A stretch of DNA of 64,000 nt from JBFWUW01 sp050247075 (GCA_050247075.1 JBFWUW010000004.1:107046-171045), one strand, 5' to 3'; shown: positions 43,710-54,809, counted from the first letter of the stretch. Made by a program: numbers and translations. The notes: generated from the letters alone by a model not told the origin.

Positions 43710-44858
43710 TCAATTCAAACCAAATTTCAGCCAGTACTCCAAGAAGGCCAGTTCCAGTTCCAAGGCGGCGGGCGTGGGGATGTGCCCTGCTCGGGCGGTC
43801 ATGGCGGCCCGATCTTCGTGGCCCAATAGTTGGTTGATGGCCACTAGATGGTTTAGCGCCTGCCAGTTCCTCGGCGGGTCTTCCGTTCCGCCAGACACCA
43901 GCACGGGCCGCGGGGCCATCAAGGCGTGCAAGGTAATCAGGTCCTCGCCCTGATCGACCAGCTCTTTGTACAAGCCCGTCCGCGGGTTGCTGTCGTTGGG
44001 GATGCCGGGCTTGCGTTGATTCTTGGGATCGAAACCGAGATACCATGGCTCCCAATAATTGACATTGCCGTTTTGTTCGTTGAACACAATGCCAGGATCG
44101 GACCAGACGGCGCAGGCAAAATTGTCGTACAGGCACGATGCGAACATCGACCACTTGCCTCCGTACGACAGTCCCACGATGCCGATTCGCGAGGCGTCTA
44201 CCTGGGGCATGGCGGCCAGGGCCGTGTGGCAGTTGGCCGCCACATAGGCCAGCAACGTCAAGGGCTGCCGCCGTTGTTCAGCCCCGGCGGCGGTCAGCAC
44301 TTCGCGAGTGTCCTTGCCAATGCTGTCAACCGATCCAGGAGTGCCGATCGACAGCGTCACCATGCCGCGCCGCACCAGTTGCAAACCGTAGTCGTGGGTG
44401 CCTTGCCCCTTCTCGCCGCGGCCGATGCTGGTCAGCGGTTCGTAGAATGGCACCAGTACCGAAGGGAATGGCCCCTCGCCCGGCGGGATCAACAGATAGC
44501 CGTCGGCGGTTTGTCCCGTGGCGGCAATTTGCAAGCGGACGCGGTGCTCTGTGTAGCCTTCGCGCTCGACCGATTCCAACGTCTCTACTTTGGGCTGCTC
44601 CACCAAGGGGGGCCAGGCACCCAACCGCTGCCGCCACAGTGCGGCCAGTTCCTCTCGCCGTTTGGCCCAGGCCGCGGGCGAATCGACGCGACTGCCGTCT
44701 TTCAATTCCAGAGGGCTGCGATAGGGGCCGAGCTTGCCCGCGAACTCGGTCGGCGGCTGGTAATATGGCTTGAGTTGCAACAGCAGTTCTTGCTCGCCGC
44801 CCAGCAGCGGGTTGCCCAGCATGGCCAACACGGCGGCCAGCATGAATTTGAAAGGCAT
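43710..44858 (-). CDS. Exported alpha/beta hydrolase (acetylxylan-esterase-like)
   Basis: 382 residues from ATG 44858 with a signal peptide (MLAAVLAMLGNPLLGG). Landmarks: ADGYLLIPPGEGPFPSVLVP, nucleophile IVGLSYGGKWSMF (about residue 232), an Asp in SGGTEDPPRNWQAL and a His in RAGHIPTPAALE. The family is typical of planctomycete secreted esterases acting on polysaccharide acetyl groups or similar esters. It is followed upstream by the beta-helix gene on the same strand (125 bp). Confidence 0.85.
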   Translation of the reverse strand: MPFKFMLAAVLAMLGNPLLGGEQELLLQLKPYYQPPTEFAGKLGPYRSPLELKDGSRVDSPAAWAKRREELAALWRQRLGAWPPLVEQPKVETLESVEREGYTEHRVRLQIAATGQTADGYLLIPPGEGPFPSVLVPFYEPLTSIGRGEKGQGTHDYGLQLVRRGMVTLSIGTPGSVDSIGKDTREVLTAAGAEQRRQPLTLLAYVAANCHTALAAMPQVDASRIGIVGLSYGGKWSMFASCLYDNFACAVWSDPGIVFNEQNGNVNYWEPWYLGFDPKNQRKPGIPNDSNPRTGLYKELVDQGEDLITLHALMAPRPVLVSGGTEDPPRNWQALNHLVAINQLLGHEDRAAMTARAGHIPTPAALELELAFLEYWLKFGLN

Positions 44859-44983
44859 GGCATGGTCCGGGGAATGTGGGAATGGCCGATCAACAACGGA
44901 AGTTCTCCGACGGTGGGAGAAGAACTTCCGAAGTAACGACAATTCGGCCGTTACGGGGGGTGCAATTGGCCGATGCGGCCAGA

Positions 44984-46432
44984 TTACCCTTCCGTCGTCG
45001 GCAATTCCAGATTGCCGCGCTGCTGGCCTTGTTCGTCGGACATTGCCAGCGGCTTTACCGTCGCGCCGCCCAACATATTGTTGACGATCAAATTGTCGCG
45101 GCTGTTGCCCGATACGCGCACGGCGTGCCGCATCTTGGGCTGGGGGCGGCGATCGACGATGGTATTGTTGGCTACCCGGCAGCGGACGCAGTCGAGAAGT
45201 TCCAATCCGCGATGCAGGGGGTCTAGGACTTGGCAGTCGCTGACACCGCAATCGCGGCAGCGGACCAAGGCAATGCCCGCGCCTTTCTCGGCGGAACCAG
45301 CGCACAGCCGCTGCGTGACCAGCCCGCTTAGCAGGACGTTCTCGCAATCCTCGAACAGCAAGCCGTCGCGGCTGGAGATGGAGTCGATACCGCGCCAGCC
45401 AAACGTATTGCCGCTAATCGCCAGGCCGCTGCAATGCACGGCCCGGATCGACAGATCGGCCGAGTCGTAGATGGTATTGCCGGTGATCGTCACGCGCGAA
45501 GCGTGCCTTAGATCGACCGCCCGCCATTGGCTGCCCAGCACATTACCCGTGATATTGATGAGATGGGCCGTGTCGGCCTTGGCGTTTTTGTCTTCGGCGG
45601 CCGAACGCGCCCGTACCGCGTCGGCCCCCACCACGCGGATATTTGTCCCCCCTTGTTGCACGGTGGCCTGGATGGTGTTGCCGCTGATGGTGACCTCGCT
45701 GATGGTGCCGCCGGTGGCCTCAAACCAGATCTCCGCGCCGCCGTGATGCTCGGCCAGGTCGGGGTGGTCCGCGGCCGGCTTGCCCGCCAAGGCCGAGGTG
45801 ACATTGTTGTACTCGATGTCGTTTCCCACGATTTGCAGATTATGAACATCGCCGTTTTGCGACTTGATCCCGGCGACTTTGTTCCAACTGATGTGGTTGC
45901 CGTGGACGATGATCTGATGCAGGTCGCACTCATCGAAAAACAATCCGATCTCTCGGTTGTCGTACAAGTGGGAATTGGCCAGCACGAAGTCCCGATTGCG
46001 TCCGATCAGCCGGATGCCGTGCTGGCACTGCCGCACCAACACGCCCGTTATCGTGCATTTCATCGTGCGAAACAGTTCAATACCCACCGCCATCGGATGC
46101 GCCCCCGCGATCTCGATATCGGAGATTTGCGGCAATCGCTCTTTGTCCCAAGTATGATCCTGTACCGACTTGGGGGAGGCCGTCCCTTGATGGTCGCCAA
46201 TCACGCGCAGCGCCGGCCCAGCCCCGGCCATCACGATCCGCGCGGTCCCCCCTTCGCCCAGTACGGCCCCAAAGCCTTGTTTGGTGGTATCCAGCACAAT
46301 CGGCCGGGTGATGCGGTACGTTCCTTTCTTCAGCCGCAACACGCCATCGCCCGCTTCCAATGCATGTTGCAGGGCGTCGGTGTCGTCCGTCTCGCCATCT
46401 CCCTGGGCACCAAAATTACGAGCATGGGACAT
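44984..46432 (-). CDS. Right-handed parallel beta-helix protein (pectate-lyase-3-like)
   Basis: 482 residues from ATG 46432. N-terminal motif RNFGAQGDGETDDTDALQHA is the pectate-lyase superfamily opening, followed by VLRLKKGTYRITRPIVL. Repeated coils run to the end (CTITGVLVRQCQHGIRLIGR, LQIVGNDIEYNNV, VTISGNTIQATVQ, CRVANNTIV). No signal peptide, unusual for a polysaccharide-active beta-helix. Catalytic residues of lyases or hydrolases were not found. It lies 53 bp downstream of the sensor kinase gene's stop region in the same direction. Could be a carbohydrate epimerase or lyase, or a structural protein. Confidence 0.85.
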   Translation of the reverse strand: MSHARNFGAQGDGETDDTDALQHALEAGDGVLRLKKGTYRITRPIVLDTTKQGFGAVLGEGGTARIVMAGAGPALRVIGDHQGTASPKSVQDHTWDKERLPQISDIEIAGAHPMAVGIELFRTMKCTITGVLVRQCQHGIRLIGRNRDFVLANSHLYDNREIGLFFDECDLHQIIVHGNHISWNKVAGIKSQNGDVHNLQIVGNDIEYNNVTSALAGKPAADHPDLAEHHGGAEIWFEATGGTISEVTISGNTIQATVQQGGTNIRVVGADAVRARSAAEDKNAKADTAHLINITGNVLGSQWRAVDLRHASRVTITGNTIYDSADLSIRAVHCSGLAISGNTFGWRGIDSISSRDGLLFEDCENVLLSGLVTQRLCAGSAEKGAGIALVRCRDCGVSDCQVLDPLHRGLELLDCVRCRVANNTIVDRRPQPKMRHAVRVSGNSRDNLIVNNMLGGATVKPLAMSDEQGQQRGNLELPTTEG

Positions 46433-46485
46433 GGTTAGGCCTTAACGTTGTTGAGAGTTCAATGGTTTGCCGGGCGCGACGGGCA

Positions 46486-48351
46486 TCAATCCGGGGCGGG
46501 CGTGGCTGAGTTGGCTATCGCCGCTCCGTTGCCGAAACTACGCGAGCGAACCAACGTGGCCGCGGCGTCCAGGGTTGATGGCTCCACGCGGACGGGGTCG
46601 GGCAGCGTCCACGGCAGGCGAACCGTGAACACGCTTCCTTGGCCGAGTTCGCTCCGCAGCAAGACCTCGCCCCCCAAGACCTTGCAGAGTTCCTTGACGA
46701 TCGACAGGCCCAGGCCCGTGCCGGAATACTCTCGCGTCAGGGCGTCTCCGCTGGGAAGCACGATCTTGCCTTGGCGGAATTTCTCGAAGATCTGCCTTTG
46801 GTCTTCCTCGGAAATGCCGATGCCCGTATCCGCCACGGTCAGCAGCAGGCAATCGCGGTCGTCGCGGCGGGCCGAGACGTTAATGCGGCCGCCGTCGGGC
46901 GTAAACTTGATGGCATTCGACAGCAGGTTATTCAAAATCTGCTGCAGCTTGCCTTGATCTTGCCGCATCTCCGGCAAGCCGGGAGCGATGTGTACTTCCA
47001 AGTCAATATTCTTGCGTTCTAGCAGCGGACGGGCCATGTCGCAATGGGCGCCAATCACCAGGTCCAGGCGGAAATCGCTGAGGCGGATCTCGGCCTTGCC
47101 GCTTTCGATCTTGGCCAGGTCCAAGATGTCGTTGATCATGTCCAGCAGGCTCTTGCCCGACTTGCGGATGTTTTGCACGTAGCGCTTTTGCTTGTCGTCC
47201 AACGAGTCGATCGACCCCAGTACATCGCTAAAGCCAATAATGCTGTTGAGTGGCGTGCGCAACTCGTGGCTCATCAACACCAAAAAATCGCTCTTCAGGC
47301 GGTTGGCCTCGAAGAGTTGCATGTTCACCCGCGCCAGTTCGTCCACTTTGGTGTCGAGTTCGGTGTTGAGATTGCGCAGCCCTTGCTGGGCATCGACCAG
47401 GTGCCGCAACATGCGGTTAAAGGCCAGGGCCAGCGTCTCGAACTCGTCGCCGGTCTGAATCTCGGCCCGTTGCTCGATATTGCCGCGGCTGATCTCGTCG
47501 CTGACCCGCGTCAAGTGCTTGAGCGGTTTGACGATGACATAGCGGACGATGATGTAAGCCATCACCACCGCCAAAAAGACCGTGCCGATCGCAAACGCCA
47601 ACAGCAGCGCCCGGTTCCAAATGATCTGCTGCTGCGTGCGGCCGTTGGGGATGTTGATCTTGACCACGGCCATCAGGTCGCCCTCCACCAGTGGCGGGTG
47701 GGCCGCGGCGGGGGGAGCCGCCCCGCCCAGGTTCACATCCAGCAGCCCGGCCCGTTGCAGCCGATGGCAGTCGATGCAAGCCGTGGTGGCGTAGATCGGC
47801 TGGTAGTAGTCGTAGACTTGCGCGACCGAAGTGCCGTCCTGGCTGGGAGATTCGCGATACTGCTCGGCAAAGGGGACTTCCTCGGTGCGCTGGTCGGGGT
47901 TGCTGGGCAACTCGGTGTCATTCTTCAGCTCTGAGTCATTGAGCGGCTCTGGCGCATCGGGGCCAGGCGCGGGCGGCCCCGACTGGCTAAACTGGGACCA
48001 CAGCGCTTCTTCAAAGCTGTCCCGGGTGGCAATCTGGCCGGTGGCCGCGTCGGGATGGATAAAGCTCCATTTGTAGTCGCGGCTTTTCATGGTATCGAGC
48101 GTGGGCTGCAGCACATCGCGGCGGAAGTCGGCGTTGGCCTCCAACTTGTCGAAGTGCTCCAAGGTCATGATCGTATCGACCAACAGCCGGCCCCGTTCGC
48201 GGTTTTGCTGGCCCACCAACCGCTCGACCGTTTTGCCGTACCACCAAAAACTGATGATAATCAGCACCAATAACCCCACGCCGAACAACACGAGGCATTT
48301 GCGCTCGAGGTTCGTCTCGCCCAGCACGGTTTTGAGGGCGCGGTAAGACAT
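46486..48351 (-). CDS. Sensor histidine kinase with periplasmic CxxCH (DUF3365/Tll0287-like) domain
   Basis: 621 residues from ATG 48351. Membrane helix 1 (about 20-38); a periplasmic domain with the haem-type motif CIDCH (about 190) and YQPIYATTACIDCHRLQ context; helix 2 (about 247-269); HAMP (about 270-322); HisKA with SHELRTPLNSIIGFSDVL (about 359); HATPase with NNLLSNAIKF, DTGIGISEED and GTGLGLSIVKE. All boxes needed for autophosphorylation are present. It probably senses redox state, a gas or a ligand at a c-type haem. No response regulator is adjacent, so it is an orphan kinase here. Confidence 0.93.
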   Translation of the reverse strand: MSYRALKTVLGETNLERKCLVLFGVGLLVLIIISFWWYGKTVERLVGQQNRERGRLLVDTIMTLEHFDKLEANADFRRDVLQPTLDTMKSRDYKWSFIHPDAATGQIATRDSFEEALWSQFSQSGPPAPGPDAPEPLNDSELKNDTELPSNPDQRTEEVPFAEQYRESPSQDGTSVAQVYDYYQPIYATTACIDCHRLQRAGLLDVNLGGAAPPAAAHPPLVEGDLMAVVKINIPNGRTQQQIIWNRALLLAFAIGTVFLAVVMAYIIVRYVIVKPLKHLTRVSDEISRGNIEQRAEIQTGDEFETLALAFNRMLRHLVDAQQGLRNLNTELDTKVDELARVNMQLFEANRLKSDFLVLMSHELRTPLNSIIGFSDVLGSIDSLDDKQKRYVQNIRKSGKSLLDMINDILDLAKIESGKAEIRLSDFRLDLVIGAHCDMARPLLERKNIDLEVHIAPGLPEMRQDQGKLQQILNNLLSNAIKFTPDGGRINVSARRDDRDCLLLTVADTGIGISEEDQRQIFEKFRQGKIVLPSGDALTREYSGTGLGLSIVKELCKVLGGEVLLRSELGQGSVFTVRLPWTLPDPVRVEPSTLDAAATLVRSRSFGNGAAIANSATPAPD

Positions 48352-48540
48352 GCGAAAAAGGGGAGTTGGCAATCAAGGGCGGATCCCTGGCGGCTTGCGC
48401 CGACCCGATGAATAACGCAGTCCCCTCATTCTACGCGGATAGCTCGCCCACGACCAAGGGCAATCGACGGCAGGCGGACATTTGAAGATAACACATTGCC
48501 AGCGAGTTGAATTCGCACCGGCAAGTAGACGAGGCTTGGT

Positions 48541-48660
48541 GAGAACCACGAATCAAACGAATAAGGTTCCTACAGTACGAGTTTTTCTAGTCGCTGCCCA
48601 CCCCCTTTTTCTCGAGCGACTTTCCACTCAGGAGATTCATTCGTTTGATTCGTGGTTCTC
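48541..48660. repeat. 120-bp element with perfect 22-bp inverted repeats
   Basis: 48541-48562 (begins GAGAACCACG) is the exact reverse complement of 48639-48660 (ends CGTGGTTCTC). The 76 bp between show no coding sense. It lies in the gap 48352-48938, otherwise without recognisable features. MITE-like or a long hairpin. Confidence 0.8.
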
Positions 48661-48938
48661 CTCTTGGCGGGCAGTACGATCCGGCCGTTCTCGGTCGAGA
48701 GGTGCGATCTGGCCTGAGTATAAGGCGCTTTTCGCGGTCTCGGTTCTGCAGGATGAAACGCCCATTGTCGCCGTCGGAGGCGGCTCCTACAGCCAAGTGC
48801 CACCCACGACAACGAGGTGGCCCGCTATCGTTGCATTTTCTTCAAATGCCTGGACGGCAGGCGGCCAAGTATAGTTGAGGGCGTTTGCCCGGTGAGAACA
48901 GCCTGCAAACAACAATGCCAACGTGGCGAACTGGTCCG

Positions 48939-49937
48939 CTAGAACGCGGCCTCGCCCGGCGCTTGCGGCAGAATGGGGACGGGGGCCTCGGCCAGCAGTT
49001 CCTCCACCACGGAGGCCGCCGTGATCTTTCGCAAGCGGCTTTCGGGCCGCAAGATCAAGCGGTGGGTCATGACGGGGGGGGCCATGCGCTTCACGTCGTC
49101 CGGCAACACGTACGATCGCCCGCGGATAGCTGCCAAGGCCTGGGCCGTGCGAAACAGGGCGATCGACGCGCGGGGGCTGCCACCCAATTGCACATCGTCG
49201 TGCAGGCGGCTGTTGCGGACGATATCCAGCACGTACTTGCGCACTTTTTCATCGACGTGTACCTCGCGGCAGGCCCGCTGGCAGGCGGCCACTTCCGCCG
49301 CCGTGGCCACGGCCGCCAGGTCGTCGATAGGGTGCGTGCGCTGCAGCCGTTCCAACATCAGGCCTTCTTCCTCCAAGCTGGGATAGCCCAGGCTTAGCCG
49401 CACCAGAAACCGGTCGAGCTGCGCCTCGGGGAGGGGAAACGTCCCTTCGTGATCGACGGGGTTTTGCGTGGCCACCACCAAAAACGGCTTGGACAAAATA
49501 TGCGTCTGGCCATCGACCGTCACTCGGCCTTCGCCCATCGCCTCGAGCAGGGCGGCCTGCGTCCGGGGAGTGGCCCGGTTGATCTCATCTGCCAGCACGA
49601 TCTGGGCGAACACCGGCCCGGGACGAAACTCAAACTCGGCCGTCTTCTGGTTGAAAATCGACGCGCCGGTAATGTCGGTCGGCAGCAGGTCGGGCGTGCA
49701 TTGCATCCGTTTAAAGGTGCTATCGACACTGCGGGCCAGCGCCCGGGCCAGCATGGTCTTGGCCACGCCCGGCACGTCTTCCAGCAAGATGTGCCCTTCG
49801 CAAAAGTACGAAACCAACGCCAGCACAATCTCTTGCCGTTTGCCAATAATCACCTTCTCGACATTGGCGATAATCTTGCGGGCGGTGGTCTGAACTTGCG
49901 TCATGAATGGGCGTCGCCGTGGAACCGTCGAAATCAT
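48939..49937 (-). CDS. MoxR-family AAA+ ATPase
   Basis: 332 residues. Walker A is EDVPGVAKTMLARALA, Walker B is IVLADEINRATPRTQAALLE, sensor 1 is VVATQNPVDHEGTF and the sensor 2 region is LGGSPRASIALFRTAQALAA. MoxR ATPases act as chaperones that mature or activate a partner complex, often with vWA/DUF58 proteins. No such partner is adjacent; the next gene, 44 bp upstream on the same strand, is the M81 peptidase. ATG 49937 and ATG 49904 (MTQVQTTARK) are both possible. Confidence 0.93.
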   Translation of the reverse strand: MISTVPRRRPFMTQVQTTARKIIANVEKVIIGKRQEIVLALVSYFCEGHILLEDVPGVAKTMLARALARSVDSTFKRMQCTPDLLPTDITGASIFNQKTAEFEFRPGPVFAQIVLADEINRATPRTQAALLEAMGEGRVTVDGQTHILSKPFLVVATQNPVDHEGTFPLPEAQLDRFLVRLSLGYPSLEEEGLMLERLQRTHPIDDLAAVATAAEVAACQRACREVHVDEKVRKYVLDIVRNSRLHDDVQLGGSPRASIALFRTAQALAAIRGRSYVLPDDVKRMAPPVMTHRLILRPESRLRKITAASVVEELLAEAPVPILPQAPGEAAF

Positions 49938-49981
49938 GCCTGGCCGCTATTGTAGTTGGGGCCGTGGACGGCACCTACTGC

Positions 49982-51490
49982 CTAACCGCGGCCGTCCCGG
50001 CGGAAGATTTGGGCGGAGGGGTGAAATTCCACCCCTTCATCCAACGGAAATAACGGTCGGCGGCAGCGGGTGTGCCCCAGCGAACGCAGATTCGCGCTGG
50101 TCGAGCCGGGGGCGTCGACGTTGATCATCCGCTGGCACCAGGCGGCAAACATGTGCGGCTGGCAATGGGGAGATTTGACGACGACCGCGTCGAACCGCCG
50201 CGGGTCTTGGCCGTGCGAGTAAAACAGCGAACGGTCGTAAAGGCTGACGGCCCGCGTCGTCGCGACGACGGTGTAGCCGTCGAACTCCAATACGGCCGTC
50301 GGCCCGCCAAACCAGGCTTCTCCATACGATTCGCTACGGATCTGGCCATCGGACAGCAAACGCACGCGGGCATCCACCGTAAGCGGTTGATACCTGCGGG
50401 AATCGTGAAAGCCACCCAACGGCGTGCGGATGGTGCTTCCCACGCCCCCCTTGAAGGCGGCGGCGACCGCGCCCGGATCGACCAGTGGCAACAGCGTCCG
50501 TCCTCCATAGCCCGACTCGATCAATTGCCGCAAGATGGCGTTGCTGTCTCCGGATGCGCCGCTGCTGGTGGCGTCCGCCGCATCGACCAAGGCCACGGTC
50601 CCGCGGCCCAGGCACTCGGCCGCCAGGCGGCAGCTCTCTGATAAGCTAGTCAACGGCACCTGCATTTTCTGGCGATGCCGCCACAAGCTCTCGGCCAGCA
50701 CCAAGGCTTCGCGCTCGGCCCGGGCTGGGTCGTTGTCGGTGACGACAAAGCTGTTGCTGCGGAGATCGAGGACATCGGTGAATGGATTGCCAATGAACAT
50801 GCCGGCCGACAAGCCGCCGGCGCTCTGCTCGATGGCCTGGGCCGCGCGGATGCTTTCACCAATCAGGCCGGTGGCCGTAATGAGCTCGTCTCCGCGAACC
50901 AACGCCGGCACCCGCACGCGGGCCGTGACGGGCCGCACGTCACCCGCCAGAATCCGCAGCAGCAGCCGGGCGGCACGCTCGCCTGTCTCAAAAAAATCAA
51001 TGTGCGGGTAGGTGTGATACGCCACCACGGCATCGGCATGTTCCAGCATACGGTCGGTCAGAATGCCGTGCAGGTCGAGCGACACCACAAACGGCATCCG
51101 CTCGCCCAGAATTTTGCGGGCCGCGCCCAGCAAGTAGCCTTCCGGGTCGTCCTCTCCCACGGCCCCCATGGCCCCATGCAAGGAGAAATAAGCTCCATCG
51201 ACGGGAGGGGCTGCTTTGATCGCCGCCAGAAACTCATCGGCCAGGCGGGCAAAGTCGGCCGCGGCCAGCGTTCCCCCGCTGGTGATGGCCCGTGCGCCAA
51301 ACGTAGGGATCAATTCCACGTCGGGCTGGGCGGCAAACACGCCCATTGCCCCGCCGATCTCGTTTCGCACGCCCCGATGATACGCCAGCAACTCCGCCCC
51401 CCGCGAGATGGCAAAGTCGTCGTAGTGGCTGTGAAGGGGATTGAACGTGGAGACTTCCTGCTTGCACTCGGCAACTAAAATGCGTGGCAC
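49982..51490 (-). CDS. M81-family metallopeptidase (microcystinase C / MlrC-like)
   Basis: 502 residues from a GTG at 51490, preceded by GAGGA at a 6-nt spacing, giving VPRILVAECKQEVSTFNP. Upstream in-frame sequence is not protein-like. Motifs: GARAITSGGTLAAADFARLA, YFSLHGAMG, VSLDLHGILTDRM and AYHTYPHIDFFETG carry the zinc-binding His and Asp of MlrC-type proteins. C-terminal MlrC domain with GDSNAILRQLIESG and GGFHDSRRYQPL. Cytoplasmic. Microcystin is not implied: the family acts on assorted small or linear peptides. Confidence 0.9.
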   Translation of the reverse strand: MPRILVAECKQEVSTFNPLHSHYDDFAISRGAELLAYHRGVRNEIGGAMGVFAAQPDVELIPTFGARAITSGGTLAAADFARLADEFLAAIKAAPPVDGAYFSLHGAMGAVGEDDPEGYLLGAARKILGERMPFVVSLDLHGILTDRMLEHADAVVAYHTYPHIDFFETGERAARLLLRILAGDVRPVTARVRVPALVRGDELITATGLIGESIRAAQAIEQSAGGLSAGMFIGNPFTDVLDLRSNSFVVTDNDPARAEREALVLAESLWRHRQKMQVPLTSLSESCRLAAECLGRGTVALVDAADATSSGASGDSNAILRQLIESGYGGRTLLPLVDPGAVAAAFKGGVGSTIRTPLGGFHDSRRYQPLTVDARVRLLSDGQIRSESYGEAWFGGPTAVLEFDGYTVVATTRAVSLYDRSLFYSHGQDPRRFDAVVVKSPHCQPHMFAAWCQRMINVDAPGSTSANLRSLGHTRCRRPLFPLDEGVEFHPSAQIFRRDGRG

Positions 51491-51747
51491 GGCGGTCCTC
51501 AAGAAGAAAGGGCGGCGGCAATGGCGATTCGGCCCGACATTATAGGGGCAAGCGGGGAGGAATTCGCGGTCTGGCAGCGTAGCCGCACGGCATGGGCCAT
51601 TGAGCGCCAGGCAAGCGAACAACATGGAGCCATGTTCGCTTGGATTAATATACAATTCCAATCGGCCCATCGGACTTGGCTGTCGGAACGTCCACTCCGG
51701 CACGCCAGTTGCGTCGCGAACTTCGCTTTGAGGGAGGAGTCGCTGCC

Positions 51748-52104
51748 ATGAAGATTATCGGCCTGGACAGTGTTGCCATGCTGCTGAAGGCTGAGCACTA
51801 CTTGTTCAAGCTTATCGCCAACGAATAATGTGTCGTGTTGTTCCCGCCTACAACGGAACATCGCGATAGCGGTCAAGAGGGGATACATTACGCAGACAAC
51901 TACATGGGAAACGCCTTGGCGGCAATGGTGAAGATGCGGCGTATCGAGTTTCGATTTCACCGAGATTTCGACGATGGCCGTGTGCGACGGATTGCGGAGA
52001 GCATGTTGCAACAGCCGGAACTGGCGTTCGCCCGCTCGTTTGACATCCTGTACCAGAACCGCCTGATTATCGCTGGAATAAACACGAATGAATCGCGAGA
52101 ATAG
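51748..52104 (+). pseudogene. Small conserved-looking gene interrupted by an in-frame TAA
   Basis: A strong GGGAGGAG precedes ATG 51748, which reads MKIIGLDSVAMLLKAEHYLF through KLIANE and then TAA (51826-51828). The same frame continues without further stops: CVVLFPPTTEHRDSGQEGIH, then YADNYMGNALAAMVKMRRIE, then RVRRIAESMLQQPELAFARS to a stop at 52104. The downstream part looks like a real protein of about 90 residues. Either a nonsense mutation, a sequencing error, or two coupled frames restarting at GTG 51835. Function unknown. Confidence 0.55.
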
Positions 52105-52218
52105 CCAATCATCGTGGCGATTTTGCGAGCCGGTTGCCGTGGCTTGGCCAACGTATCCGCGCGGGAGCCATGAGGAAGAGATGAAGGCGGAACGAGTACG
52201 GGAGTGCGAGTTGCTCCC

Positions 52219-53610
<1,392 letters not shown>

Positions 53611-53624
53611 GAAAATCCTCCATG

Positions 53625-53648
53625 GCGGAAAAGCCGTCAGCAATCAGC
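53625..53648 (-). repeat. Family A repeat, decayed partial copy
   Basis: GCGGAAAAGCCGTCAGC followed by AATCAGC, inverted, between asnS and trxB. Related to the repeat at 137-173 but shortened. Confidence 0.4.
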
Positions 53649-53693
53649 CATTCCTTCTTTCAATCCAAAATCGAAACTCAAAAATCGAAAATC

Positions 53694-54758
53694 CTAGTGT
53701 TCTCCCTGTCCCGCCAGCCAACGCTCCGCATCTAGCGCCGCCTGGCAGCCGCTGCCGGCGGCGGTGATGGCCTGGCGGTAGTAGTCGTCGGCCACGTCGC
53801 CGGCGGCAAAGATGCCTTCGATGTTGGTATTCGTGCGGAAGGGGACTTTCCACTGAATGTATTTCTTGGAGGTCAGTTCGATGCCGCTGTCCTTGAGAAA
53901 GTCGGTGTTGGGGGTGTGGCCGATGGCCAGGAACACGCCCGAGGCTTCCAGTTTCTTACTGCCGCCGTCAACCGTGCTCTTGAGCTGCACACCGGTCACG
54001 CCCGCTTTGTCCTCGCCCAAAACCTCGACCATTTCGTGGTTCCAGACGAGTTCGATCTTGGGGTCGTTGAGGGCCCGGTCGGCCATGATCTGGCTGGCCC
54101 GCAATTGGTCGCGGCGGTGAACCATAAAGACGCGGGTGGCGAACTTACTGAGATAGGTCGCCTCTTCCACGGCCGAGTCGCCACCACCGACAACCACCAG
54201 CGGCCTGTTGCGAAAACGGGGCAACGCGCCGTCGCAGACCGCGCAAGCGCTGACGCCGCGGTTCTTGTAAGCTTCTTCCGACGGCAAACCCAAGTAGTTG
54301 GCCCGCGCCCCGGTGGCGACGATGACGCTTTGCGCTTGCACCGGTTCTCCGTCGGACGGAAAGACCGTGAAAGGCCGCTGGCTGAAATCGACCTTGACGA
54401 TGTCGTCGCCGACCACCCGCGTGTCGAAGTTGATGGCTTGCTGCTTCATCAGTTCGACAAGTTCGGTCCCTTGCACGGCGTAGTGCGGCTTGCCGTCGTG
54501 GACGTGGCCGGCCGGAGGGGGCGGCAGGTTGTAGTGGCGGTCCTTGGAGACGGCGGTCTCCACGAACTCGCGGATGTTGCCGGCCGGAAAACCGGGGTAG
54601 TTTTCGACTTCGGTGGTAAAGGCTAACTGCCCCAGCGGGATCATTTCCGGGTGGGCTTTCCCCTCGAAGACCAGCGGACTCAAGCTGGCACGGGCCGTAT
54701 AAATAGCGGCGGCCCAGCCAGCCGGCCCGCTGCCGATGATGACAACCTTTTCAGCCAC
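53694..54758 (-). CDS. trxB: Thioredoxin reductase, long form
   Basis: 354 residues, longer than the usual 310-320. FAD motif VVIIGSGPAGWAAAIYTARA, the redox-active disulfide CAVCDGALP, NADPH motif VVVGGGDSAVEEATYLSK with HRRDQLRAS, and the C-terminal FAD motif GIFAAGDVADDYYRQAITAA are all present. The extra length is an insert of about 30 residues near residues 65-95 (SKDRHYNLPPPPAGHVHDGK). It reduces thioredoxin with NADPH in the cytoplasm. An extended -10 element lies 50 bp upstream. Confidence 0.96.
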   Translation of the reverse strand: MAEKVVIIGSGPAGWAAAIYTARASLSPLVFEGKAHPEMIPLGQLAFTTEVENYPGFPAGNIREFVETAVSKDRHYNLPPPPAGHVHDGKPHYAVQGTELVELMKQQAINFDTRVVGDDIVKVDFSQRPFTVFPSDGEPVQAQSVIVATGARANYLGLPSEEAYKNRGVSACAVCDGALPRFRNRPLVVVGGGDSAVEEATYLSKFATRVFMVHRRDQLRASQIMADRALNDPKIELVWNHEMVEVLGEDKAGVTGVQLKSTVDGGSKKLEASGVFLAIGHTPNTDFLKDSGIELTSKKYIQWKVPFRTNTNIEGIFAAGDVADDYYRQAITAAGSGCQAALDAERWLAGQGEH

Positions 54759-54809
54759 GAGAATTATCCTGCATCCGAGTAATAAATGGTCGGTAGTTTC
54801 GCTGGGCGA

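Noticed and set aside
48482..48874. Frames on both strands around the 22-bp inverted repeat
   Set aside because: They run through the repeat arms and have no protein-like features.
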